Part shown: positions 22,486-34,300 of the stretch, piece by piece
How the letters are laid out: each line of letters starts with the position of its first letter
Position numbering within the stretch: position 1 is the stretch's first letter
From: Epiperipatus broadwayi
Lineage: Eukaryota > Onychophora > Udeonychophora > Euonychophora > Peripatidae
Direction of reading: 5' to 3'
DNA length: 64,000 nucleotides
NCBI GenBank assembly: GCA_028023455.1
Contig: JAQFVV010012423.1
Span: forward strand, 6,550,269 to 6,614,268
Notes under the pieces: model-generated
Databases searched by the model: none
The model's input: the letters and a program-made list of their open reading frames with translations, nothing else
What the model was told of the DNA's origin: nothing
Program-made: the position numbers and the translations under genes

Positions 22486-23602
22486 TTCATAAGATGATTT
22501 TGATTTGAATCTGAAGTGCTTAGAGAATAGAAGTCAACATATTTGAATCTAGCAACCCATTTTATTGTTCTTTTTCTAAGTGGTTTTTTGAATACAAACA
22601 TTTCAATAAATAGAATACATAGTTTATCTGCGCTTATATATGTGTGTGTGTAGATTCTCCCAAAAAAATATAAAAGTATCCAGTAAAGTTAATATGAGAA
22701 TTTCCTTTACAATGAATACCCTAGTAAATATTTTTATCACAAGTAGGGGTTAAATCATAATGAATCTCTAGCAATTAATTATTGATAAAAAGGAATAATG
22801 TTACCAAATACTTCATCTGCCAAGGTACACACAATCTACTGGCCCTCGTTTATCTGCACACCTCCTTTGTTCTATGCAGTATCAATCATATTGGTGATTG
22901 TAATGAGCCAATAGTATCACTAGTATATCACATTCATAAGATGATTTTGATTTGAATCTGAAGTGCTTAGAGAATAGAAGTCAACATATTTAAATCTAGC
23001 AATCCATTTTGTTGTTCTTTTTCCAAGTGGTTTTTTGAATACAAACATTTCAATAAATAGAATACATAGTTTATCTGCGCTTATATATGTGTGTGTGTAG
23101 ATTCTCCCAAAAAAATATAAAAGTATCCAGTAAAGTTAATATGAGAATTTCCTTTACAATGAATACCCTAGTAAATATTTTTATCACAAGTAGGGGTTAA
23201 ATCATAATGAATCTCTAGCAATTAATTATTGATAAAAAGGAATAATGTTACCAAATACTTCATCTGCCAAGGTACACACAATCTACTGGCCCTCGTTTAT
23301 CTGCACACCTCCTTTGTTCTATGCAGTATCAATCATATTGGTGATTGTAATGAGCCAATAGTATCACTAGTATATCACATTCATAAGATGATTTTGATTT
23401 GAATCTGAAGTGCTTAGAGAATAGAAGTCAACATATTTAAATCTAGCAATCCATTTTGTTGTTCTTTTTCCAAGTGGTTTTTTGAATACAAACATTTCAA
23501 TAAATAGAATACATAGTTTATCTGCGCTTATATATGTGTGTGTGTAGATTCTCCCAAAAAAATATAAAAGTATCCAGTAAAGTTAATATGAGAATTTCCT
23601 TT
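22262..23602. repeat. 447-bp tandem triplication spanning LTR edge and flank
   Basis: The string ACAATGAATACCCTAG recurs at 22262, 22709 and 23156, exactly 447 bp apart each time. Each unit holds 224 bp of LTR end plus 223 bp of flanking DNA. Units 2 and 3 look identical and differ together from unit 1 at about five sites (for example AACGTTACC versus AATGTTACC, CTAGCAACCC versus CTAGCAATCC). So an older duplication was probably followed by a recent copying of unit 2. Confidence 0.93.
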
Positions 23603-24576
23603 TTAATCCAACACCCTGACTTGCTATTTCACAAAAATTTATCTTTTGTGTTATTTTCTTTCTTGTTGCTATATCACTTTTCTCTGACAGATTTTACCTA
23701 ATTGTTGCTTTAAACAATTCATAATAATGTTTATATTATTTTTAAACTTACGTACATACATACATATATGTAAGTTATTACATATGAAGTGTAATGTGTA
23801 ATCATTTATTAATGTGCAAGCAAATAATGTTACTTTAACAAAATAACTTAAAAGTATTTTCATTTTCTTATTTTCTATAGGTGATTTCAAATAGTGTGAT
23901 CATAAGTTAAAGTCATTATTAAAGTTTACCTACTAAATATTTGCACTAACTACATTCTGATAACCCTTCATTGATTTTAATTTTGAATTACTTTTAAATA
24001 ACAACAAAAAATATGCCCAAAATATTAATTAAAATCTTGTAGTGGGTGTCATGTTTTTCCAGATAAAGTGGAGAGTTATCAATTGATAGTTTTAGTGATT
24101 ATTATTTCAAAATGAAACAACAGATTGACATTTTTTTTTTTAAATATCATACATACATAATCATATTTTGACAGAACCATATATACTTCATATCATGTTA
24201 CATAATGTAAATCTAAAACCACTGTTTATTTAATCTCTTGGATCCTTTGAAAAAATATTTGTTTTTTAATCACTTTATGTCTTAAATCTTAACTATATTT
24301 TAGCTATTGCCAAAGACCATTTTAGCACAATTCTACAAGTTATTTTAAATTTTATTATTATCCTTTCAATGAGTTAATTTAACAATAATATATATATATA
24401 AAAATTGAATATAAACGCTTTGTGACTTTATGTTATGATATTATCAAGTATGCTTCTAAAATAATTTTTTATAAAAATGATTTTCCATTCCATTGCTTAG
24501 TAAAAATCCTGTTTATATATTTTTCAAATACTGTGGCTTATTGTTTTTCTGAAGCTTTGTGATGATGGTATTTTAG
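23603..24576. other. AT-rich stretch, nothing recognised
   Basis: No supported gene or element. Confidence 0.5.
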
Positions 24577-25044
24577 TTGTATTTATATACTGGACTATTT
24601 CCAGCATCTAATATTTAGTATTGAATGTCTTTAAAAAAATATAACCTTATTTAAATTTTCCAATTTATGCACAATGTTTCAAGTGATATTCTTTTCTTTT
24701 CTTCAAATATTGCTGGCATGACCAGTGACAGTACTAACATGAGAATAGAACCTGGAGTTTCCTGAATATTGGCAGATTGGCTTAATTGGTTAGAGTGTTA
24801 CCTTAAAATTCAATAATCTAAGCATCCAGCATCAATTCCTATGTTAGTACTGTCACTGATCAGGCCAGAAAACACCTGACAAAGAGAGAATAATATCACT
24901 CTAAATGTTGTGCATATACAAACCTGTGTGTTTTATTAACAGTTGAATGTAATTGGCAAAAAAAAAAAAATGGGGTTACATTTTTCTAAAGACCTTCCAA
25001 TACTTAACATTAGATGATGGAAATAGTCCAATATATAAATACAA
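24577..25044. mobile_element. Palindromic element with tRNA-like centre, family F2 copy 1
   Basis: Ends TTGTATTTATATA (24577-24589) and TATATAAATACAA (25032-25044) are perfect inverted repeats. The pairing continues inward with mismatches for about 200 bp per arm (GGACTATTTCCAGCATCTAA against TTAGATGATGGAAATAGTCC; CCAGTGACAGTACTAACATG against TATGTTAGTACTGTCACTGA). The unpaired middle has TGGCTTAATTGG (24778-24789), like a Pol III A box, and AGCATCAATTCC (24828-24839), like a decayed B box, 50 nt apart as in a tRNA gene. No clear target duplication is seen. A related copy is at 37881-38497. Confidence 0.75.
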
Positions 25045-28000
25045 TCAAATGATTTATTATTTATTCCACTAGTAAGACAAATATTATCTCATAGATATGA
25101 TACATATTCCTGTAATTATTCTTATTACACATTAGCAACTATCATTAAGATAAATAATATCTAAAATAACACTAAGCAGGTTTATAGTTTAATATATCAT
25201 TATTTGCAATATTTAAAAAAATTAACACAGTAGATCTGTTGAAAAAATTTAGTAAGGAGACAAAGACACTAAGAGAATTGCTATAACAAATTGATTGAGA
25301 AAAAAAGTATTAAAAACCTAGATTAATAATTATATTGCTTAAACAGACTTTTAATAAATGTCACTAGTTATTCAATTGCCTTTTACAATTAGAATTAAAA
25401 AAGAAAGTTATTAAGTGATTAATTTTTTAATTTTGTTGATTTGGGGATGGTAAGTTGGAAGGATAAAGCTAGAAGGGCCTTATAGTTAATGTAATTATAA
25501 CACAACCCAGATCCAAACACAAAGTAAATGAACTTTAAAAACTTTTTCAAATCATAAGTAGAATTATGATTTGCTTTCGGATAGTTGGCCAAATCAAAAT
25601 TAACTAAGATATCTAATATTGCTAGTTAATGAATAACTAGCTATTATTAGTTAGAGAATTAAAATGCTCATTTAATCACAACTGGTCAAATAAATGATTA
25701 TATGCTGAATTTATAAAAAAAATTTTGAGATGGTCTTCTGCAATGATGGGAGTCACTCTTTTACTGGAAAAGAGCCATGTTTTACCTTTGCCATTTATTC
25801 AAGCTCGCACACACACCCATGCTTGAATACATATATTTCCCATAAGTAAAAAATTATTTGACCTTGCCATTTATCTCTTTTTACTTGATTAGAAACAGAA
25901 AAATTTGTAAGAGGAAAAAAGGAAACTTTATTACGAAAATTAAGAAGAGGAAAAAATAATATAACAAATTGGAAAAAGGTGGACAGATAAGAAAAAATGA
26001 ATAAAATAAATAAATTAATAAATGTTTGGAGAAAGCGGGAGAGCCTTTGAAGAAAAAATTAATAATAAAAATGATAACAGAAGGTGATTTTGGAAGATTA
26101 CAGGATTTGCCTCTAGCAATTGATTGATTATGATGACAATAAAATTATGTAGTGGTTAAAAAATAAAGGTGATAAAAAAAATCTTTAAAAAAAATATTTC
26201 ATAATTAATTTAAGAATAAGACAGGAATTTGAAAAAGATTACATAGTATAACAAATATTATAGGAATATATATGAAAATAGTCACAGCATAACATGATAA
26301 GCAGAAAATCAATGCACCACAATTTATGATCTAAAATTTAATTTATTTAAATGTAGCAATAGTAATATGTATACAAAATACTATTTAAAATTGTGGTTGC
26401 ATTTAATATTTACTAAGGCTTTACGTAAAACCTCACGAGTGTGCACGTGAAAATGTGAAGGTAGGGACCTCTACAGGTCTTAACCACAAGCTTATGCTTT
26501 GGAAGAAAAGAGGGAAACCCTTCTTTACTTCAACCTACTTTCTATATGAATAGGTGAAGCTGAAGCAGTTAGATCTGAGAGCATGAAGCTATTCAATACT
26601 TCACCGATTAAGTCCACAATTCCTATTACAGATTAGTACTCGCAAAATCATTCAATTTACGAGTCAATGGAAAGATCTTATAGTTAGAAATCTATTATGA
26701 TAATTTAAAGTTGTAATTATAAATTTATTTAAACACACATTGATTACATAAGTAATATTTACTAAGGCCATAGAACCTCAAGAGTGTGCACATGAAACAA
26801 TATTTACTATAATATACATACATTTCTATGCCTTATATCTTTTTATTATCTCTAACATAAATTATAACAACTTCTGACATTTGTCTATATTAAACATTTA
26901 TCTTAAAATTAATATCAAGTTCACTTTAGACTACCAATAATATAAAATTAAAATATATATTCTTCTAATTATAGAAAAACTACATGCATATAAATTAAAA
27001 AATTAGCATATCAAATAAAAGTTAATAAAATACATAAAATGCTATAAATAAAAACTGATTAATAAATGAATATACATGTTCTAAAATTTATATTTAAATA
27101 TTTCTATAATTAAATTAAAAATCAGCTTAGGTAATAAATTATATCTAAATGCTGAACTCTTTAAAATTAAATTGTATAAAAACAAGCATTTGTGACAAAC
27201 AAGCATCTGTTTTGTATAAGTATGTACACTTCACTCTAATCTCACATATACTCTATGTGAACAAATGAAAGTGTGTGTGTGTATATTTATTTACAATATG
27301 TATGTAGATAGACATAAAGCATATGTGTATAAAAGTATATCTTAAAAATGGTCGCTAAATTTTACAAATATTTTTTTAATATAAAATTAATATTAATTTA
27401 TTATTTTTTCATAACATTATTTTTATTTTAATATTTTTCCTATAAACTTTTATTGTTAATCCCTAGTGGGCATTTGGGTTAAATTTTTAACATTTTATTT
27501 CAAAGAGTAAATCTATATTCTGTAATATATTCCTATAGTTTTTAACTTATTGCTTAGAAATATAGAAAAAAAAGTAATAAATTGAAATACATAATCAGGA
27601 CAACAGCTTTTGTTATGCTATTACAAATAAAAATGTATTTTTAATGAAATAAATTTTTATTTGAATTCCATTTCTAAAATCTGAAAAAATTTTCTTCTGG
27701 AACAAATAAAGCTATACAATTATATTTAAGATTCCACTTATTATTATAAATAAAGGGCAAAAACAGCTTTGATGGCTATACAGGCATTTGTTTTTCAGTC
27801 AATCACAATTTTCTCCTTTAATTAAATAATTAATTTCTCTTGATTCGTATTCTTAAACTGCAAACATTTTTGGTTAAATCTTAATTTAAACACTATATTC
27901 TCATCAAAGAATAAATATTTCACAAATATTTTATAATAATAAAAAATCATAAATATATAAACAAATAAAAAAAAATAGAGGATTTTCTTTTTGAAAATCA

Positions 28001-28397
28001 AACAAAAGATGAGCTCCAGAACAAAGAAACGACTAATCAGCAGCATTTTGGATTCATTTGTATTAAAGTTACTGTGTGATACTGGTATCTTCCGACATTT
28101 TTTTTAAATTAATAAATCAATATATATATTAATTCCAATGTGCACCAACAAATAAATACAAAAGTGGCAAAAGAATATTACAGATAGGTATGAGTGAATT
28201 TAAATTAAAGCACCAAGATACTGCATTGCAGAAATGCTGCTAGGAATGAAATTATTAAAATCAGCAATGTTTTCATATTAATTTTTGACTATAACAATAC
28301 ATTAGTGACCAATGTACAATTTTACTATACAACTTTTTATACAAAACAAATTGAAAATACATAACAAAATATGTAATTATTGCATATGAAAACTTAC
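25045..28397. other. Stretch without recognised gene (downstream cstf3 intron)
   Basis: Mostly AT-rich. 25900-26110 is purine-rich on the plus strand. The next cstf3 exon, which should encode the residues after SLPDS, was looked for on the minus strand and not found here; it may be lower in the window in a form I could not see, or beyond it. Confidence 0.5.
26405..26797. repeat. Pair of diverged direct repeats
   Basis: TAATATTTACTAAGGC, then CCTC(A)CGAGTGTGCACGTG, at 26405-26452 recurs as TAATATTTACTAAGGC and CCTCAAGAGTGTGCACATG at 26753-26797. The spacer includes a higher-GC patch (26460-26640). Possibly the two ends of a small element; not identified. Confidence 0.55.
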
Positions 28398-28461
28398 ATG
28401 AATCAGGAAGAGAGAATTTACTAAATCTCTCAATAAGCTGATCAACGGCAACAAATGGCCC
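28398..28461 (-). CDS. cstf3: cstf3 exon (64 nt), cleavage stimulation factor subunit 3
   Basis: CSTF3 (CstF-77, suppressor of forked) is the scaffold of the cleavage stimulation factor that helps choose and cut mRNA 3' ends in the nucleus. Reading on the minus strand, an acceptor TTTATTTTTAG precedes the exon and a strong donor GTAAGT follows it. It encodes GPFVAVDQLIERFSKFSLPDS plus one base of the next codon. In animal CSTF3 the corresponding segment reads much like GPFVQVDELMEIF, directly after PPP..CF.. in the preceding exon, and that is exactly how it joins the exon at 48284-48378. The exon begins in phase 0 and ends with one extra base. The downstream exons (about 80 residues in known proteins) were not found. 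Identification rests on memory of the family. Confidence 0.85.
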
Positions 28462-28544
28462 CTAAAAATAAAATAAAAATATTTCTTTGTATATATACAT
28501 GAAAGCACTCAACACTTAAACAACACTAATATCAATAGCAATCA

Positions 28545-28915
28545 ACAATTTCAATCTGTAGTCAAGACAACCTCCATTTTGCCCGCCTTTATCTATAGTC
28601 CAATATCTTAATATACACTAAAATTTGCAACTTAACTAAAGAGAATGAGATTAATTAAAAGACATTTAAATAAACCTCATTAAAATGCAAATATAACCTG
28701 TTCATAATCAATTATAACTTTCAAATTTCAATATTGAAACTATGATAATGCTATTAATGCTCAACTATAAATACATTTACAAATATAAATATATGAAAGC
28801 AGTTTACAATCTCAATCTATAGTCAAGGCAACCTTTTTATAATAAAGGTAGATACCCTCCACCTTTATCTAAGGTCAATATCTTTATAAGGACACTTAAC
28901 AGATTGCAACTTTTT
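28545..28915. repeat. Diverged direct duplication
   Basis: ATTTCAATCTGTAGTCAAGA ... CTTTATCTATAGTCCAATAT near 28548-28610 recurs as ATCTCAATCTATAGTCAAGG ... CTTTATCTAAGGTCAATATC near 28809-28880. Both are followed by similar ATTGCAACTT sequence. The offset is about 260 bp. Origin unknown. Confidence 0.6.
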
Positions 28916-28919
28916 TTAA

Positions 28920-30286
28920 AAAAAATAACTCATATGTGCACAAATAACAGAAGTTTTTTAGTAACAATCTCATATCTAATTAATGAAGGTAATATAATGT
29001 TATATCACATTTTAGATTAAAAAAATAATAAATAAATCGAATACTTATTATACCTTAATTAAATATACATTTTTAATTCCTCTTAGTTTCAGAGTTGCTG
29101 AGGTATTTCTTTTGTGTTCTCAGATGTATTTTATTATTATAATTTAAAATTGATTTAATTCTACAATATACCTAATAAATGAAAATCTATCTTTGCAATC
29201 TTATATTCAATAATTCTAAATATCTGGAAAGTTAACGTAATTACTTCTGGTAACAAATTAATGTGTATATTTAACAATTATAAAAGCTTATTTAAAAGTA
29301 TTTTAAATATTTGATAGCAAATTTCAATTATTAGAACTTATCAAAAAAATTATAATAAATTATATTACTAATACATGGAGGATTTTAGTTAGTCATCCTC
29401 TTATGATAATGTCCATGGTAAATTTATCTTAAAAATTACAAAGATTGATCTCTTTAAATAAATTATTTAATTTTTCTGGGTTCAGGATTTCTTTCAATTG
29501 ATTAATGTTTTTCTTAATAAAACTAGGAAAATATTTTTTTCTTAGCTCCTACATGAATTCAATAGGAATTCATAATAAAAATATTAAAAATTTCCAAGAA
29601 TTTTTTAATTGTAAGATTATGATCTCCATGACTATTAGCTTCAATATGCAATTCTTCACATATAGCTTGGTATTTATTTGTAAATTCCTTTACAAAGCAT
29701 CTGGTGATTGCTTGATCTATGTATGAATTAGAGGCTTAAATTAATTTCCAAAGTGTGACTGAAGAAACCTGGAGGCAAGCAAGAAAATGTGATTGGCTCA
29801 AAAAGAATTATCTAGCCAAACATTCTTTGCAAGTTCTAATCAAATGACATTAAATTAACTAAATCATTAAGTTTGCTAGTATTCTGTGGTTATTATAATT
29901 TTCCTAGCTATGCCTGGCTAGAGAATGCCTGGTTAGAAATAGATTAATTATTAGCATATAATAGCTTTTCTATACGGCAACTCTTAACAACTCAACTGCC
30001 AACACTAATTAAATAAGTCTATCAAAGCTTATATAGATTTTGAAAATTGTTTTTATATTCTTACAGAGATTTTATTCTGTTTATATCAATATTTTAATTT
30101 TTTAATTAGATTCAAACAAACAAAACATATTTTCCTTTATATATGAAAAGATAAATTGAAACTTTACACATATAAAGATTATTTTTTTTATTCAATTAAA
30201 ATAAAATATTGAAATTGATTTCAATAATAGCCCAACTCATACATATATATTTAAATACAGGTATACTTTATACCCCTGGAGTTTAG
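28920..30286. other. AT-rich intron sequence, nothing recognised
   Basis: No supported element or exon. Confidence 0.5.
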
Positions 30287-31299
30287 ATATAATTATAAAG
30301 GATTTGAACTGAGACTTTCAAACTCCCTTCATCTATCCCATCCATCTGATACAATTGATACACATGACCATACATATGTAAAAAAGATAAATGATCTCCA
30401 ATATATCAGTTGGTTCAAATCATCATCTCCCACACATATGTTTATATTAAGATCGCAAATCTTCAAATTTTAATGGATAGGCTTCAATCCACTTCACCCT
30501 CCAACTCCTTAGCCATCCATACCATTGAAAATGTGATGATGGAATACCCAGATCAAATGATGATGCCAATATTATTGTCATGCCCAAATCAGGCAACATG
30601 GGCATGACAATAATAATGGCATCATCAAGGGATTTGAGCATTCCATCATCAGATTTTCAATGGTATGGATGGCTAAGAAGTTGGAGAGTGGAGTGGATTG
30701 AAATCTGTCCATTAAAGTTTGAAGATCTGCTATCTTAATTTAACGATTATCAAGGAATTTGGTCATTCCATCATCCATTTTTCAATGGTATGGATGGGTA
30801 AGGAATTGGAGGATGGAGTCGATTGAAACCTGTCCATTAAAGTTTACTATTTGCTGTCTTAATGTAAACCAAGCACTGATTACATATATGTGTGAGAGAT
30901 GATGATCTGGAACAACTAATGTATATTGGAGATCATTTACCTTTTTCACATGTGTATGGTCATAGGTATCAGTTGATATTAAACTACTAAACATCACATG
31001 ATCACCATTTCTTATGCTTAATCATAACTTTTGTTAAAACAGGCAAAACTCTCCATACAGTAGTGCCACTCAGTTCAAGCCAGAGTAATCAATGGATGCC
31101 AGAAGTCTTGTGCATAAAATCCCTATCTAGTGCCTACTCATCCAATATCCCAGACTAGTTTCCATTGATTACTCTGGCTTGCCCTGAGTGGCACTACTAT
31201 ATGGAGAGTTTTGACTGTTTTAAGGTATCAGTTGTATGAGATAGATTGGATAGATAAAGGGAGCTTGAAAATCTGGGTTCAAATCCTTTATAATTATAT
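30287..31299. mobile_element. 1-kb fold-back element with tRNA-like ends, family F3
   Basis: The left end ATATAATTATAAAGGATTTG and right end CAAATCCTTTATAATTATAT are inverted copies. Pairing runs inward through CATCTATCCCATCCATCTGA, GATCTCCAATATAT, TCATCATCTCCCACACATAT and CCATCCATACCATTGAAAAT to a perfect core: GATGCCAATATTATTGTCAT with GGGCATGACAATAATAATGG around a short loop at 30588-30602. The right arm has one extra tandem unit of about 130 bp (30650-30775 against 30780-30880). At the right end GGGTTCAAATCC (31275-31286) matches a Pol III B box, with AGATAGATTGGATAGA upstream as a poor A-box candidate. A copy of family F1 has inserted into the right arm. Confidence 0.75.
30976..31222. 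mobile_element. Fold-back element family F1, copy B
   Basis: A 247-bp insertion flanked by the exact 12-bp duplication AGGTATCAGTTG (30964-30975 and 31223-31234). Arms GGCAAAACTCTCCATACAGT and ACTATATGGAGAGTTTTGAC pair, continuing through GCCACTC and GCCAGAGTAATCAATGGA. One end has the family tail ACATCACATGATCACC. It lies inside family F3's right arm, so it is younger than that element. Confidence 0.9.
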
Positions 31300-31312
31300 A
31301 TATATATATATA
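31291..31312. repeat. AT microsatellite
   Basis: Run of TA repeats followed by GTGTGGGTGTGTGGG at the outer edge of the fold-back element. Confidence 0.85.
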
Positions 31313-34300
31313 TGTGTGGGTGTGTGGGTGCTTTATTTACTGTGAGATGAAATCAGAATGTTTTAATATACAATTATAATAGGTTGCATAATGTTAAAAT
31401 GGTAATTAATTAAGATTAAATATAATTTTCTTAACCTATAGCCCAGATTTGCTCATCTTTGGCCATATATAGTACAAGTGTCCTTAAAATGAGTATATAT
31501 AAGATAAAGGTTCATATATACATTTGCAAAGAATATTGAGTTAACTATTTTGTAAAATACTAAAAAAAAAAAAAACTACAAATCCAATACTAATCTCTAC
31601 TTATAATGATGAGTAAATATTGATTTTTTTTTCTTGATTTTACTATATTTTAAAAAAAATAATCTGTTAAAATAAATGTTTATATATTTAGAAAAAAAAA
31701 TGTAAATCCCATTAAAGTGTTGTATCTTCAATCCTTGCATATCTAATTAGTGAAAAATAAGAAATTATGACGGATCATTTTTCAATTATTCTAGTCAAAA
31801 AAGAGAGAGAAAGAAAATTTACACCTTTTTTTCTTGATGGAAATATGTCTAAGAAATAGCTTCAAAAACATAAAATTCTGAAATAGAGCTTTATTATTAA
31901 AACCTTCCAAATTATATATCATTCTGTTAATGGCTTTGTACAATAATTTATATGTTATGCTAAATAAAACAGGATCTAGAAAGTAATTCTCTTGTAGAAA
32001 GAAAACCATTATCATTGCTCAAAAAAGAAAATACCCTGAAAAATTATCATAAGCTAAAATCAGTATTTCAAAGTTACTAACAAAAAGATTACACATACAG
32101 CAAAATAGAAAATAATATATGTAAGCATATAGTGTGGAGAATTACCATTATAATAATCTTATTTAAAAAAAAAAAAAGAACGCCACCAAAACACACACAA
32201 CTTATTATTAGACCTATTACTGGATTCGTTTAAAAAAGAAAAAAAACATCCCAATACTTTATATCCAAAACAAAATGCCCAAATCATTAATATACTAATA
32301 AACAATAAAAAAGGAATGATATATGCCAATAGAAATTGTTTTTACTAAGAATAACAAAATAATAAAAATATTAAGTTAGTTTTTCAATTGGATATTTACT
32401 TATTGCTTTAACCCGTAATATGGGAATGAAAATCAACTTATTGGAATAAATATACCAATCATAGCTGTTTATGCTAGTCTATCAAACCAAATAACATTTT
32501 AAGAAAACACTGATAGAATGAAAAATAGTAGACTTATACTTCAATTTTCCTATATAAAATAATTTTATAATTTGTTTTGTAATTTTGATTACATTATTAC
32601 TATTATAAAAATGTAAATATTACTACTGATATTTATGTTTTATATTTTTCTTATAAAAAGAGGAAAATATGTGTATTGAAGAGTTAGATAATAAAATATA
32701 TATGTGTGTATCTGCAGTCTTAATTAAATAATATATTCTTAAACAGCTAATTCACGTGTCTAACTTACAATTTTTTATTTAGCATCTACTTGTAATAAGA
32801 AAAGAATCGAGTAATTTCTCCTAAATCATTATCTTATCGTTGGCATGAGGTTTATTATTTATTATATACCAGCTTTTTTATTTTATTTGAAACTTTAAAA
32901 AAATCAACATTTAAAAATGGACTTATGCCTAGGTTTCTTACTTTAATATACATTTGTACCATAAGAGTGTTTTCCGAATTCTTGTGGTTTAAATAGCAAA
33001 ACAATACTGTATTACAAAATGGAACTTATCCATACCATTAATTTATCTTACCTACTAACTGATGAATCAAGGCTAAATTGTTAACTGGGGGTTTGAAATC
33101 ATCAATCATCACTTACGTATTTAGAGTTGTTGGTGCCAATGCAAAAGTAAGATGATGACCATTATTTATGTGTAATTGTAAATGTATTATAAATGTAAGT
33201 TAGATCACTAAGACATATATCTAAACCCTCTAATCATTAAATGTAGATTTTAAATTTCATTTAAGCAAAATATATGCAAACTGATTTGATGATATCCTTA
33301 TTATATATTCTCATGATCAATTTACAAAAATGACACCCTTTCTTTCTTTCCTCTCTTAATTGCATTTATCACAATCACATCCACTAATCATTACACTTTT
33401 ATTATTCATTAGTTGAGCTTATAAAATTAATATCATAATTTAATTATTAATTTGGTTATGAATTTAGATTAGTATCTAGATCAAGGAAATTAATGACAAG
33501 AGATCTCCTTGTCTAACATCATAATAATTGTGTGTGCACCAATGTGTGGTTGTGTGATTGGAGGTGATACTTTATAGTGCTGTACCATAATATTTAATAA
33601 ATCGTAAAGGATAAAGTTTATGTATAATCCTAGCTCTGCTCTACTCTAGTGTAATATAAATATATAATTAAACTATTGGAAAGACCTTTATTTTGTAGAT
33701 TATTTAAAGATTGTTTTAATCTATTTATATAAAATTCAGAAATATATAAATAAAAAAATTATATGATAGTGGCTTTCATGAAAATAAAACAGTATATATA
33801 TTTTTGGTATTACTTTCTTACTTATATGCTTTTGTATAAAAATATTAAAATTATACAAATATTTCTTATTTTAAAAATTAAAGTTTTTTTTCTTCTAATC
33901 ATAATTTTAATTTTATACATCATTAGTTTGAATATTTTCTGTAATTTTATTGAAAATAGGTGCTTTAAGCAAAATTTAATCAATATTTAATTAAAATACT
34001 AATACAAATTTCAGTTATTAATTAATGAATTTATCAAATTAATTATGACTTATCATTTAGGTATTTTTTTTTACAGAAATGCAAACTAATTGCCCTTACA
34101 AAACATTTTTAAATGAACTTCACTCTTAAGTGTAATCTTTTATCTTTCTCTCTTTCAAAAATAATAAAGGACTATTGGATGTGTTCTTTTAATTCAAAAT
34201 GGAAAAATATCTGTCTCTCTACAGATAATAGTTTTTTTTCTTTTTTTAACCAATTCTAGTTTTATCCATTTCTTGTAAAAATGCAAAGAAAATGCAAATA

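Noticed and set aside
25900-26110. Purine-rich stretch considered as a polypurine tract or coding repeat
   Set aside because: Long and interrupted, with no LTR next to it and no continuous frame.
26460-26640. Higher-GC patch considered as the next cstf3 exon
   Set aside because: Minus-strand frames contain stops and show no similarity to the CSTF3 C-terminus.
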